Origin: Echria macrotheca
Taxonomy: Eukaryota; Ascomycota; Sordariomycetes; Sordariales; Schizotheciaceae
Assembly: GCA_030411725.1 (NCBI GenBank)
Contig: MU839834.1
Coordinates: 248,001-312,000, forward strand
Length of the DNA stretch: 64,000 nucleotides
Direction of reading: 5' to 3'
The notes beneath the pieces are model-generated. The model made no database searches. It was not told the origin of the DNA and saw nothing but the letters and a program-made list of their open reading frames with translations. Of this stretch, positions 44,981 through 56,531 are shown in pieces; position 1 is the stretch's first letter; every line of letters starts with the position of its first letter. The position numbers and the translations under genes were made by a program.

Positions 44981-45725
44981 AATCACTGCATTTTCTGCTC
45001 TGGCGGAGGGTATGAACTCGTCCAACTGCAACAACAGAAGGCAGCGGTGGTGGACGGATATGTTCGGGAATGGGAATCGCCGCCGCACCGCACTGCAATT
45101 TTGGCCCTGGCGGAGTGCCTCCACGAGGCCAGACCCTCATACTGCGATTTCTTACATAGGGTAGGGTCTGCTTGATAGCTTTCGGCCGTGTTGAGCACGA
45201 GCACTGGAACGAAACTCATCGCTCGTGATCATTGTAAAGGGGTCCTATTGCAACTCTACTTGCAGGGAAACATTGATCTGCAACATCTCGCTGTTCCACC
45301 AGCCGGAGGTATAGTACCTTACCAGACGGGACCTGCAGGCACCAGAGGCGAAAGGGGCAACTTCTTCTTTTGCCCTGCAAAGTTGGTGACAACTACTCAG
45401 GCCTCCCGTGCTAGTTTCGGGAGCACTGCAATTTCTACTCTAGAGGAAGCCATCACCAACCAACTTGCCGTCCAAACCAACCCTAACCCTCACCATCACC
45501 TCATCCTCGGCTAACAACCCAAGCAACAACCCCTGTCAGCCCAAGTGACGTCGAACCTTTGCTTCTCACTCCCCTGAGATGCACCACCTCCATCCATAAC
45601 AAACCAGCATCTCACCTCACCACCACCATATCCTCAACTCATAACTCACCACACCACCACCACTCTTAACCCCCAACCCCCCTGGCTATCCCAATTTAGA
45701 AAAAATAAAAGAGAGCCCCAAAAAA

Positions 45726-46363
45726 ATGAAACCCTCCAACCGCCGCCTCCTAGCCTCAGCCCTAACCCCAAAATCTTCAGGGTTATCCTCCCCCGGCCCC
45801 ATGGCCCTCCTCCCCCCAATCCCTCTCTACCGCCGCCTCCTCCGCGCCCACCGCAAATTCCTCCCCGCCGAGCTCCGCGTGCTAGGCGACGAGTACGTCA
45901 AGGCCGAGTTCCGAGCCCATCGGACGGTTGAGAATCCCGTTCACTTGGTATATTTCTCTCTCTCTCTCTCTCCCCTTCTTTTTGATGAATAAAAGTGGGT
46001 GTGGCTGATAAAAAAAAAGATTGGATTCTTGACCGAGTGGCAGTTGTATGCGCAAAAGATTGAGGGCGATGCGTGGATTGGGGAGAAGTTGGATGAGGGG
46101 AAGATTGCCAAGTTGAGTGGTATGTATTATTTTTTATTATTATTTTATGATTATTTTTGTTTTGTTTTGTTTTGTTTTGTTTCTTGTCGTCAATGGAATT
46201 GAGAGAGAGGGGAAAGGGACCTATGGATATGGAGGCAATACATAATATGGGGGAAAACAAGAAGCTAACGTGATATACAGACGAGCAGCTCGGGCAGCTT
46301 TACGAGCTGATGAAGGCGATTCGGGATCAGGGGGGTAATGATGAGGGGAATGAATCACGATAG
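45726..46363 (+). CDS. sdh7: Succinate dehydrogenase assembly factor 3 (ACN9/SDHAF3, LYR family)
   Basis: Mitochondrial matrix chaperone that helps mature the Fe-S subunit of complex II. Three exons (45726-45947, 46020-46119, 46281-46363) give 134 aa. The N-terminal 25 residues are basic and Ser/Pro-rich, suiting a mitochondrial presequence. The LYR-like start is PPIPLYRRLLRAHRKFLPAE. LRVLGDEYVKAEFRAHRTVE, the junction NPVHL/IGFLTEWQLYAQ and the closing helix DEQLGQLYELMKAIRDQ complete the ACN9 signature. Both introns restore the conserved text in phase. The first intron carries a CT-microsatellite and the second a TTTTG run. The client subunit SDHB is encoded 11 kb away at 57.2 kb. Confidence 0.95.
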
Positions 46364-46648
46364 TGTGTGTGATATGAGAAGGTGTAGGGAGACGGAAAAT
46401 ATGCATTGTATCACCAGCTGTGCGTGAGTATACATATGGGTGGTTACAAGGGGGCGCAATTGACAAACCAACACAACATAAATGTTTGCATTTGCAGACC
46501 CCCAGCCAGCACATGTTGTGAACTCGCAACGCCGTGTGACCACAAGGACAATCATGACAAGCAGGCTAACACCACACGCCAACATGCCGATGCTCATATC
46601 TGACAACAACCACCCAGAACCAACGCCAGCCCCATCCCCGTCAGCCCG

Positions 46649-48587
46649 TTATGCAACCACCGCCGATGCTTCCAGATACCAAGTCGAATCAGCCCCTGGA
46701 TCCAACTCCTTCGTAGAGAACCCATTCCCCAGATATGCAAACCGATTCTGCCTCGCCCCCTCATACACGTACTCCCAGTCCTCACCACGAAACTGGTCCA
46801 GCATATGAAAGAAATGTATCCTACTCCCCGGATGCAGCGCCGTTACGGGCCCGTTTTCTTTTTCTCCCGTAAACCACGACCGTCCTCCCTGTGCCGCCCA
46901 CGCCGTCCGCGGCATGAAGGCCGAGATGTGCTCAAAGTAGTCGTCGACGGCAGCCTGGGACGGCGCGATGGCTTTTATCCCCTGCGCTTGGCACTTGCGG
47001 ATGATGCTCGTGATGTACTTGGCGATGTGCTCGCTGACCGTAAAAACGCTCCCATGTCCGATGGGACCATTTGGACCGAGGAAGGCTAAGGCTGTTAGCT
47101 AGAACACTGGTCGATGTGTGATGGGGACGTACTGAAGTAGTTTGGCATGCCCGGCACGGCACACGACATGTACGCCTTTGGCACCTCCTTTCCCCATCGT
47201 TCCTGAAGATTCCCGTTGCGCCCAATAATCGGGAACCGCGGCCGAAACGAGGTGTCGAATCCAGTCGCACAAACGATCGCATCCACCTTGATAATCTCCC
47301 CGGACTCCAGCTCGAGCCCGTCAGACACAAATCTCCTCATCCCGCCAGTCTTGACCTCGACATTCGGCTTCGTCAGCGACAGGAGGTACGAGTGACCCGG
47401 CGTCATCCTCCTCATCCCCAGCGGATATTCCGGTATCAACTGCTTGCATAACCTCTCGTTCCCCCCAAGCATGGCCGTCATATACTCCTCGACCTTCTTT
47501 CGCGCAAATGCCTGCACAGGGCCGTTGGTGAGAACCTAGTCAGATTTGTCAGCCCGCTCCTACCGTCGAAACAGAAATGACCACATACGATGGGAAAATT
47601 GCTGTTCACTTGCACCTCGATCTCTTTCCTGAAAAGCCGATAAAATTCCGGGTCGGACCGGAACCGGTCGATCGTGGCCTGCGAAAAGTTTTCCCGCTCG
47701 TCCAGCTCGATCCCATCCAGCGCCTCTCGTGCCTGTCCCATGACCTTCCACGTCTGTACCCGGGGCGGCGGTATCCATGTGGGTGTCCGCACGATGTGGT
47801 ACAGCTTCTTGGCACCTGATTTCACGCATGTCAGCCACAGGTTACGCTGTGTGTAGCATGACGGGGCCAAAGTAAATGCTGACCTGGCTGTAGCTCTGGT
47901 AGCACCTGGATGCCGGTAGCTCCGTTGCCAATGACCGCAATCGTCTTGCCGGTGGGATCGAAATTCTCCGGCCACCGGGCCGTGTGGATCAGGGTGCCCT
48001 CGAAGGCGTCGATGCTCTCGATGTCGGGCCACTTCCAGTTACTAATGGTTGTAAGCGCCCAGCTCCTCCGTGAACAACCGAGACCCCGTTGGCGTTGCAT
48101 CGGCTTACTTCAAGATCCCACTCCCATCCAGCAGGAAGTTAGCGTAGTCGCTGAATTCCTCGCCCGTCTCCAAATCCCGCACTCTCAGGTTCCAGACGCC
48201 TTCGCTCTCGCTCCACCGCGCTGACACGACTTGGTGCGAAGTCTTGATCACGTTCCGCATTCCCTCGTCCTCACAGACCTGGCGAAGATAATCCGAGATC
48301 TCCTCGGCCGGGGCAAAGAAGTTGGACCAGTCGTGCTTCGGCTTCCACGAAAACTGGTAGTTGTGACTCGGAATATCGCATCGGCAGCCGGGATACCGGT
48401 TCTCGAACCAAGTGCCTCCCACGTCTGTGTTCTTCTCGTAGACAACCAGCTCGAAGTTGGTCAGGTTGAGCCGCAGCGTGCGTATCATATTCAACCCACT
48501 CGCTCCCGCCCCGATGCCGACGATGCGGATGTGTCTGGCCGTGCCCAGGGGCTGCTCCTTTACCGTGTAAACATTCTTGGCCGCCAT
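46649..48587 (-). CDS. Flavin-binding monooxygenase, Baeyer-Villiger type
   Basis: Five exons join in phase: 48587-48109, 48041-47884, 47815-47589, 47535-47133 and 47085-46649, giving about 567 aa. The FAD-binding Rossmann motif GIGAGASG (residues ~25-32) and the NADPH-binding motif VIGNGATG are both present. Between them lies FEGTLIHTARWP, which fits the type I Baeyer-Villiger fingerprint FxGxxxHxxxW. DVGGTWFENRYPGCRCD is the usual GGTW/YPG block. CATGFDTSFRPRFP and NYFTFLGPNGPIGHGS follow towards the C-terminus. The enzyme would use NADPH and O2 to insert oxygen next to a ketone, or act as a related hydroxylase; the substrate is unknown. The ATG at 48587 has a strong context (CCACCATGG). 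An in-frame ATG at 48758 would add 57 residues including a hydrophobic stretch, less likely for this family. Confidence 0.92.
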
Positions 48588-49703
48588 GGTGGATCGTGGA
48601 GGTTCGCCAGCCGCGCAGCCGTGGTCGTGGCGGTCGCGAGACATTTCGAGAACCATGATGAAGAGGAGAAGGGAGAAAGGCAGCCAAGATAAGGGGAAGG
48701 GGGGGTCAAGATAGGCAGGAGCCTTGGTCACGTAGGCAATGAGACGGCAACCGAACATGGGACGAAGAGCATCCGGATCCGCTTGGCCATATATATTTCG
48801 GCGAACGAAGGAAGGTAGGATCTAGAGTACCGTACAGAGAATATCGGAAACCCGCTGATTTCGCCATTGCTTCTCATCAACATGATGCCCAGTTTGGCAG
48901 GAGGCGGAACGAAGCCCGTCCGGCTCCCGGAGCCGCAACGAGAATGCGATAGGACAGACAAACGGGGAGTCCCTGTCGAAGCCCTGCGTCGCCGACTGGC
49001 CCTGTCGTCCTGACGGGCAAAGAGACCGAGTTTCGGCCTCTCGACAGGGTGTGACGCACCGTTGGCTGGTTTACGGTTCAACGTGGCTCCCGGCCGCCTG
49101 CGTTGTCGGTCCCGCGGATCCGTGGCCTCGTTCCTCTCTCGTTCTCGCTCGACGGCATGGGTGCGGGGATCCTTCCCACAGGAGCTTCCCCTCATCAACC
49201 AAATCTCAGGATGTGCTCGAAGCGTGGAAAGGCATCCAATGGGCCACAGTCCGACGACAAGTCGCCGTCTCTCGGGCCATGTTGACGAGTGCGTATCCTG
49301 TCCAACCACGACGGCTGCCGGTGAGCGGCGAATGGGCGACGAGCAGCGACGAGGTTGCACGTTCCCGCTGCGTCTGCATGCCCCACTTTCCCTGCTGCTC
49401 ACCACTGCACTCACAGAACCCTGCCCCGCTAACTATCCGAGGCCCGCAGCGAACCCTACAGGGCATCAACCACTCCGAACCCTCAACGGCACTCTCGTCT
49501 GCGAAAACAAGACTGCACCTCCGGCTCCGGCGCGGCATTCTATCCGTCCGGACTAGCTCAGATCGCCAACAGATTGCCCATCAACCGTTAGACGCAAAAT
49601 CAGCAGTTGCTTTTTCCGCTTGGAAGGCGGAAATTTCCGCAAAAGTTTGCCTCGGCACAAACCTCGACACCAACCTTCCCCTCGCTCAAGCCTGCTCGTT
49701 GGC
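48588..49703. other. Divergent intergenic region
   Basis: 5' regions of the monooxygenase (minus) and Hpm1 (plus). Long overlapping frames on both strands (for example 49051-49896 plus, 48728-49414 minus) run through it but lack domains and are judged chance frames in GC-rich DNA. Confidence 0.55.
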
Positions 49704-50893
49704 ATGGCAAGTGCATTTTCCTTCTCGTTTGCGGGGGACGACATCGACGACGACGGTCAGTTGGACGTGGCCCCTGTCGTGTCCCCAACCAGCAATGCAG
49801 AGACCTCGACCTCTGCAGCTGCAGCAACTGCCAATGCCTTTCCTGTTCAGGGCAAGCCGCTCCTCCCACCAGTCCGCCATGAGCTCGACCACCTGATGTC
49901 GAGGTTGCCATCCAAGATTGCCTATAGCACTCTGTCTATAGGCCTCGACGATGGTCACACCATTTCCATCCCCCGCCGCGAACTCTGGGATGTGCGGGTC
50001 CAGCTGATGGCCGAGGAGGAGGACCCTTCCGACGCCGCTCCTGGTCTCGGACAACATGATGTCAAGACGGGCATCTATGAAGGTGGCTTCAAGAGCTGGG
50101 AGAGCAGCGTCGACCTTGTCAAGGTGCTTGCCTCGCAGAACATTGGCCTCAACCTAGATGCCGGACCCTTTGTGTCCATTGAGGTGCGGCCCGATATCCT
50201 GTGCCAGTCCTCCCGCGTGGAGGAGGCGTCCTAAGCTGAGAAACTAGCTGACTCTGTATGTAGCTTGGCTGTGGCACAGCTCTCCCATCATTGGCCATTT
50301 TCCGATGGGCACTGGACGGGAGGACATTCGGGAAGAAGCTGCCGTTGTCGTTGGTTCTAGCCGACTACAACCCGACCGTTCTCTATCTTGTGACACTGCC
50401 CAACTTTTTGCTGACCTGGGCTCTGCAGCAGCGAGGAGAGCTTGTGGTGTTGGATGACGCCTTTACGTCTGACGGCGAATTGGAGCTCTCAGCCGAAGTA
50501 CTTGACGCTTTCAAAGAGTCGCTATCGGCGAACCAGATATCGCTGTCCTTCCTCTCTGGAGGATGGTCTCCGGAGTTCGTGGAACAACTCTATACCTCCG
50601 TCACGCGGCAAGATGCCGCCAATACTTTAGTCATGGGCGCCGAGACGATATACTCCCCCTTCGCCCTCGAAAGCTTTGTGGCGACTCTTCACTCCATCCT
50701 GGACAGAGAGCGCCAGCAGCGTCCGAATGGAGATGCGTATGCCATTATCGCAGCGAAGCGACTCTACTTTGGCGTTGGCGGCTCCCTCGATGATTTCGTC
50801 GACAAGATGAAAAGTCTCGGAGCCACGGTCGAGACGTTACGTGAAGAGGCTGAAGGGGTCCGACGTGGAGTTGTCCGCTGCAGCTTTTCGTGA
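49704..50893 (+). CDS. hpm1: Protein-histidine N-methyltransferase (Hpm1/METTL18 family)
   Basis: SAM-dependent enzyme; in yeast, Hpm1 methylates a histidine of ribosomal protein Rpl3. Two exons (49704-50183, 50264-50893) give 369 aa, close to yeast Hpm1 (377 aa). The start MASAFSFSFAGDDID matches the acidic N-terminus of this family. GGFKSWESSVDLVKVLASQN precedes the SAM site, which is completed by splicing as IELGCGTALPSLAIF. VLADYNPTVLYLVTLPNFLL is the post-I region, and FLSGGWSPEF and VMGAETIYSP follow. The last 60 residues (RLYFGVGGSLDDFVDKM...) complete the seven-beta-strand fold. The intron is 80 nt with a GTGCGG donor and a TGTAG acceptor. Confidence 0.92.
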
Positions 50894-53109
50894 ATCGGAT
50901 CTGTATTCGCATCTGCCCAAATGCTACTGTGACATCCGGCTGAAAACCATCACTTGGACGAGTTTGAGCAATAGGCGCTACCGAAGATGGATCAGTGTCG
51001 AGGCCGCCATGACATCAAAGACCTAGAATCGACGTTTCAGCGTTTCCCCAAGCTTGTTTTGGGCGCCCGGGGACCGGTTCCGTGTTTGCGGCTCGTTTGC
51101 ACTTTATCCGTCGCCGACTGATACTCAAACGTGTAGCGGCAAGCGCAAAACCGGACCGTTGAAACCTCGTTTCTTGCTTCACCCGCGGGACAATTACCCG
51201 GGCATGGCTTCGGAGCGGCGTTGTCATTTATGGTATCGGGTGGGGGCCAATTGTGGTCTGGTAAGTGACATCATTCACCTTATAGCTGCCGCTGTGGTAA
51301 GGCTGAGAGGGGTTGCAATATGTTGAGGTCTCGCAACTCGATAACGGTCTCGGTCCAAAGCAAATGGCGGCAATCTTGGCCTCAGTTCGAAGCCGACAAC
51401 TACTCTAGATGCTACCACTGGGATTCTCAATTGTCGATGCTTGCCACATTTGGACCTAGTTGGAACCGTAGACACCACATCAGAAAAGATGGAGGGGGAA
51501 TGGGAGGCTACGCGCAACCATCAGTCACCAGCTTCGTATTGCTGTCTCGAATAGCGCCACTATTCTTATGCTACTGGTTTTGAGCCATCCCGCTCCAATG
51601 AGGACCAGGCCAACCCACCCTCAACAGCTCGCTGAAGTGAGGGCGGCGCATCGATGAGTTATCCCCGTCAGTCTGTGTAACTTGACGCGCTCTGGTGGAC
51701 AGTTCAAGGCGTGAAGCGAAGCCGTACGACCGACCTGTCTAAAAGTAGCGCAATTGGATGACCAACGATCTGCGTGTAACGGTGCGGCCTTGCATGATCT
51801 GTATCTGGGGCGATTTAGCGTACTTTGGTCCAGTGTTGCGCATCACAGCACAAAATCTGGTTGACAGACGCACTCTGCCGACGTCCTGTCCTCTCTCCTG
51901 TCACGGTGTCGTCGGTCTGCCAGCCCCACAGTTCGTTGGACGACAGTCGCGACACACAAGTCAAGAGGAATGTGTAATCGCAGCAGCGCCAACCATGGTG
52001 GCTTGGCCGCTGTCGTCGTCATTTTGGGGGCCAGCACGCCAGCTGCTGCTGCAGGAACGATTCTCTCCTTGCCACAACGGGCAAGAACCCTGCCCAGCCC
52101 TGCAATGCATGACAATGTGCAGGGTGCAGAGATGGCAGGATCCACCTTCAACTTCGAGAATTTGACGATGCAGAGGGTCCTGCTGTTGACAGCTTTTCCG
52201 TCAGTTCGGACAGCATTCCTGGTCTGTCTTGAGCTGAGTGAACGTCTGAAGTTTGAAGTGGCGTTGCGCACAGCTCCGGGTCGAAGCGGCTGAAAAGCAG
52301 AGGGGCTTTCGGACGTTGAAGGAACAGCCGCAACCTGTGTGGGATGAGACGACCCGCAACGCGGCGCGTCTCTCGATGAAAAACAAGTCTTGCAGCATCG
52401 CGAACTGATGACAGAATCAAGTTTACAATTAGCCAACTGCCGTCTGCAAAAACACCCCTGATGTAAGATCTGTAACGATGCATGTTCAACCCCAGAGTCT
52501 CTTTTCCCAGATCACGATGCCAAGGCCAGCCTCAGGCTTCCCCGGGTTCTCGCCCCTGAGCCCTGCCCAGGCCGCGGTTACCCCATCGCGAAGCCCTCCC
52601 GAAAAGGGGCAGCAATTTTGCCAGCGCGGCTCCTCATTGGCGAGGCCCCGTCGACGTAGCGATGCTACCCTCGTCTCGTGTTCTGGGTTCGTTTATTTGG
52701 CAGCACCTGCACGCCGGATTGGTCGCTGCCTTCCCTCTCTTGATTTTCCTCTTCCCTCAACACCCGTCTTCCAGTCCCAACTTCACTCTCTCGTGTCGGG
52801 CAGTCGCTTCATCCCACCCGTGTTTTAATACTAATAAACTTCTCGACAATCGTTCAGTCAGCTTTTCACTGGTATCCAGTTTTCCAATTGCCCCCGCCAA
52901 CAGTTGATTCCCAGCTTGGTACGTGGTTGCAGACTGAAACTCGTTATTCCGCGCGCCGCAGTTTGACAGCTTACCGGGCGACGTCAAACTTTGGTTGCCC
53001 GGACGCCGTCCATCTTACCTACACTTCTTCTGGGCACTTCCCAACTGACTCTTCTCCAGTTGATCTACTGCACTTCTCGCAACCAGCCGAACTCGATTCA
53101 GCCATCACC
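50894..53109. other. 2.2-kb intergenic region
   Basis: No gene is supported between Hpm1 and the Kre9-like gene. Overlapping frames at 51.76-52.5 kb occur on both strands and have no family match that I recognise. The last 250 bp are a CT-rich leader of the Kre9-like gene. Confidence 0.5.
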
Positions 53110-53804
53110 ATGAAGCTGTCCACTCTCCTCTTCGGCGCCCTCGCGGCCATCGCTGCCGCGGCCCCCGCCTTTACCAACACCGAGTTCGACGTCCAGGAGG
53201 GCAAGCCGTTCACCCTGACCTGGATTGGCACGACCGACCCCGTCACCATCGAGATCCTGACTGGGCCCAACAAGGACTCGCTCAACCCCATCAAGACCAT
53301 CGCCAGTATGTTTGTGTTGTCTGTGTGCGTAGTCACAACCTGCTAACCTCTCTACCAGCGGGTGTCTCCGGCTCTTCGTTCACGTATACGCCCACCGGCC
53401 TTCCATCGGGCAACTATGCCTTCCGCATCACCGACACCGCGACCAAGGAGCAGAACTACAGCGTCCTGTTCCCGTACGTCGGCACTGCCGTCTCCTCCAG
53501 CATCGTCTCGTCGACCCGCTCGGCTGTTAGCTCCACCGTCACGTCTGCATCGTCCACCACCGAGTCCTCCAGCGCCTCCACGTCGGCTTCCACCACCAAC
53601 CATGCGAGCAGTAAGTTTGTGTGATTTTGAATCGGAGTGAAATTGCCCCTAACCTTGGCACGTCTAGGCACCTCGACTAGCGCCACGAGCACCCGCACCA
53701 ACAGCCCGAGCACCACGCCCGCCAATAACAACGAGGGCCAGCGCTTCGCCTCGCCCCTCGCACTGGTGTTCATCACCGTTGCCGCCCTCGTCTTCTTCAA
53801 CTAA
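53110..53804 (+). CDS. Kre9/Knh1-like GPI-anchored Ser/Thr-rich wall protein
   Basis: Three exons (53110-53305, 53359-53610, 53668-53804) give 194 aa. A signal peptide (MKLSTLLFGALAAIAAAAPA) leads a single beta-sandwich domain. This includes FDVQEGKPFTLTWIGTTDPV, VTIEILTGPN, SFTYTPTGLPSGNYAFRITD and NYSVLFPYVG, which fits the yeast cell-wall Kre9/Knh1 N-terminal domain. A 70-residue Ser/Thr-rich stalk follows, presumably O-glycosylated. The C-terminus (ASPLALVFITVAALVFFN) after NNNEG is a GPI-attachment signal. Similar proteins are abundant in filamentous ascomycetes; most are of unknown function in the wall or plasma membrane. Confidence 0.9.
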
Positions 53805-55301
53805 GCTACCGGCATCCGAAGCAAGGCTGGCTGCCGATTAGTCGGTTGGCATCTTCGCTATGGGTCCACGAGCTTTTGTACATAATGCGACCGCTGGGCT
53901 GGGATGTCCTGTAACTGGGGTATTGCTGTGCTGAGCGGGGAGTGAGGAGGCTTGGTCGGTTTGTTGTCGGTTAGAGTGTCCGTTACCAAAACAAAAAGTG
54001 GTGTGCCCCGTGCCGTTGTCACGGTGGGTTTCCAGGGTCGGTTCGACATGTAATGGTGGTGAATGGAGGGGACTATTCAGCATTCCGGAACATGGGTATG
54101 CGAGTAGGACGTTACTCGGGTATGAATTGTACTGTTTTGGCCTGACGTTGACTTGATGTGAAGAAATGTGGTTCGTTTTACGGCTGGCTGCATGCTCGCG
54201 CAGTCTGCATGTCTGTGACCGAATGACGGAGAGGTGCAGGACCGCACTGCAGGGTCACCACATTGGCCTGACGCAGTTGGACAGATGTTGAACCAATTCC
54301 AACATATCCATTCTAATTTATAATTGGTGTCTAAGATAGGAGTCTTGAATCGTACTGTGTCAGATGAACTCGCCACCTGTCGGGTGAAGTGTTTATCAGA
54401 CCAGACTTCGGATATCTCCCCGATCTGCTGGGTTAGGGCAGCTTCAAGGGCTGGGTTGTCATATTTTAGCTCTTCCTTGGTTCAGATCAGGACTGGGGTT
54501 GTAATTTTTTGATCTGGGGAATCCTGATATATCTTGATTACTCTACACTAGGTACTCCGTATCTTGCAAGATGTCTACCAATCCGCGCGTACCGATTCTG
54601 CCCAGAAGAAATGCAGGGCTGAAAGGAAGGCGGAGAGAGATAAGAGATGACATGGGTGTTGCGGCGGCGGCGGCGGCCTTCTTCCTGCAGATCAGGATAG
54701 GGTAGCGTATCCGTAGGTATCTAATAACTATCTGCAAAGGAGTAGACTTTTATACGGATAAGGATATGCGGTTTAGGCCTGCTACGGATGGATGGATCTG
54801 TTTGGTGAAGCAAGCTGTCGGGAAGTTGGGCAGGTAAGGTATCCTGGAATCAGATAATGCCGGCTGGCCGGGTTCGAGATAATGAGAACAAAATACTTGA
54901 AACCCCCCAGGATGAGACAAGAGGAGATAGAGGAGATACATCTCTAGTGTATACCACCCGGATCACGACAACTAATCAGTTTTCCATGACTCATCACCGA
55001 TTACTTAGGTCTGATTTCTGTTGCATTACTCGTCAATATCTGGTTCTGAACCGGTATGCATCTACACCTGTTCTCTCCCACCCTTCTCCATAATTATTCA
55101 TACACGCCCGGGCATCACATGCCTCTTCTCTTTTTCTATACCCAACAATGTACTTGCAATGAATCCACCAACCCAAACCCAGCCGTCTATACCGACATCT
55201 TTCTTTCGTTCCAAACAACCACTTTTCGTAAGACAAGAAGAAACGCCCCATATGTCGCCATATGGTATACCCCCTACCCAATCGTCGAACCGATAAAGGG
55301 G
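53805..55301. other. 1.5-kb intergenic region
   Basis: 3' flanks of the convergent Kre9-like and Ptc7 genes. A GCGGCGGCGGCGGC microsatellite lies near 54662-54678. No gene is supported. Confidence 0.5.
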
Positions 55302-56531
55302 TTATAACTTGGCCTTGACAGGCCCCGGCGCCGCCTCTTCCGACACGACCACCACGACCGCACAGATATCATCCTCCTTCCCGCCCTGCCACGATTCGAG
55401 CGGGTAGTACTTGCTCACCTCCTTGGCGAACGGCCCGTTCAGCTTCGAGTTGACACTCGCCGCCTTGGCCGCGTTCACAATCTCCATGGCGACCATGCTC
55501 TGCAGCGTGACCACCTTCTTCTTTGTTTTGGCGCCACCATCGCCGGTATCCGAGGAATCAATCTCCTGCGGTTTCGTGTACTCGGACAGATCGGGCACCA
55601 CCTGAATGCCCGACTCGGTACTCGCCCACGCGCCCGCCATCGACATGGTCCGGCTGACGATGCGCAGAATGTCCTGGTTGAACAGATTATCCCACAGCCC
55701 GTCGCTGGCAAACACCAGCACGTCCCCGTGCCGGAGCTGGAGCTGCGTGACCTCGGCGTCGCGCGGCTGGTCCATCAGCTGGGCACCCCCGAACGCCGCG
55801 GCGCGGAGGAGCATGCTCGGCGGCACGACGCTGAGCTGGTAGGGCGTGTTGAACGCGTGCGTCTGCGGCTCGCTGTAGGCGTGCACGCCGTTGAGCCGCA
55901 GCAGAATAAAACCGCTGTCACCGAGGTTGGCCACCTCGGCGTTGCCGCCCTCGCCTAGCAGCGCCACGATGGCCGTGCTCCCGCCCGCCTTGATCGACGG
56001 GTCGTGGCAGACGGCCGAGTACCCCTCGTGCATGAGCTGGCGCGCTGTGAGGGCTGTCGTTTTTGCTGACTCGCCGGTTTTCGGCCGGTACTCGAACGCC
56101 TTCTGCGCCATGTAGTCGCAGAACGCGTGGGAGAAGTCGGCCGGGTCCACGCCGCTGTCCATCCACCCGCCCACGCCGTCGGCGACACCCAGGGCTACCT
56201 CGTTCGGGTTTGTTCCTAACCGGCTCACGAAGAAGGCGTCCTGGCCGGACTCGGGCCGCGAGGATTTTGAGCGGCCGGGCTTCGGAGGCTGGACGCGATT
56301 ATAGGGGTTGAAGTGGAATACGTGGGTCATTGGGTCGTAGGGGCGTCCCTTGGCGATGTACGAGGCCGCGACATTGTAGACGAACTTGGTGTTGCCCGAG
56401 GCGCGCTTAGCGGAAGATGCAGTGGCCGCGACGGGGGCTCTCGCTGTGCTCGGCGAGTAAGATCGAGGGGCTGTTATCGGCGTCGAAAGCTGTCTGGGAC
56501 GACATATTCGTCGGGCTGCGGCGGTCGCCAT
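55302..56531 (-). CDS. ptc7: Mitochondrial PP2C phosphatase, Ptc7 family
   Basis: Metal-dependent Ser/Thr phosphatase; yeast Ptc7 activates coenzyme Q synthesis by dephosphorylating Coq7. Single exon of 409 aa from the ATG at 56531; the frame upstream has no ATG. The N-terminus (MATAAARRICRPRQLSTPIT) is basic and Ser/Thr/Ala-rich like a mitochondrial presequence. The catalytic core has GQDAFFVSR, GVADGVGGW (metal-binding Asp), GGSTAIVALL, ANLGDSGFILLR, FASDGLWDNLF and the terminal GGKEDDICAVVVVV with its metal-binding Asp. The Lys-rich insert KTKKKVVTLQSM with the acidic SSDTGDGG loop before it is typical of fungal Ptc7. It is divergent from SDHB, with start codons 717 bp apart. Confidence 0.93.
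   Translation of the reverse strand: MATAAARRICRPRQLSTPITAPRSYSPSTARAPVAATASSAKRASGNTKFVYNVAASYIAKGRPYDPMTHVFHFNPYNRVQPPKPGRSKSSRPESGQDAFFVSRLGTNPNEVALGVADGVGGWMDSGVDPADFSHAFCDYMAQKAFEYRPKTGESAKTTALTARQLMHEGYSAVCHDPSIKAGGSTAIVALLGEGGNAEVANLGDSGFILLRLNGVHAYSEPQTHAFNTPYQLSVVPPSMLLRAAAFGGAQLMDQPRDAEVTQLQLRHGDVLVFASDGLWDNLFNQDILRIVSRTMSMAGAWASTESGIQVVPDLSEYTKPQEIDSSDTGDGGAKTKKKVVTLQSMVAMEIVNAAKAASVNSKLNGPFAKEVSKYYPLESWQGGKEDDICAVVVVVSEEAAPGPVKAKL

Larger units (their letters stand above)
40028..45453 (+). repeat. Array of ~25 copies of a ~36-bp interspersed motif
   Basis: Consensus core: (A/T)TCACTGCAATTT, then 7-11 variable bases usually ending in C(C/T)CGC(C/T) or CTCTGGC, then GGAGGGGATGAA. 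Clear copies start near 40028, 40161, 40271, 40383, 41335, 41473, 41649, 42143, 42261, 42376, 42503, 42610, 42815, 43429, 44237, 44714, 44816, 44981, 45089 and 45422. Weaker copies start near 41734, 41988, 42730, 43501, 43577 and 45138. All lie in the same orientation. Spacing is about 50-180 bp inside sub-clusters (often 105-140), with larger gaps at 40.4-41.3, 42.85-43.4 and 43.6-44.2 kb. Spacers are mostly unrelated, except that the first three units share sequence after the core. No open gene, coding periodicity or transposon end was found. The array fills the whole interval between the helicase and SDHAF3 genes. Confidence 0.85.

Noticed and set aside
40028..45453. CRISPR array
   Set aside because: Eukaryotic genome, degenerate repeats, highly variable and long spacers, no cas genes.
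40028..45453. Repeat-protein gene encoded by the array
   Set aside because: Different copies fall in different frames and spacers contain stops in all frames, so no continuous coding sequence exists.
48588..48758. Upstream start of the monooxygenase at 48758
   Set aside because: It adds a hydrophobic segment not expected in this family, and the ATG at 48587 has a much better context and sits right before the conserved domain. It is not fully excluded.
49051..49896. 281-codon plus-strand frame upstream of Hpm1
   Set aside because: It overlaps the true Hpm1 start in another frame and has no recognisable domain.
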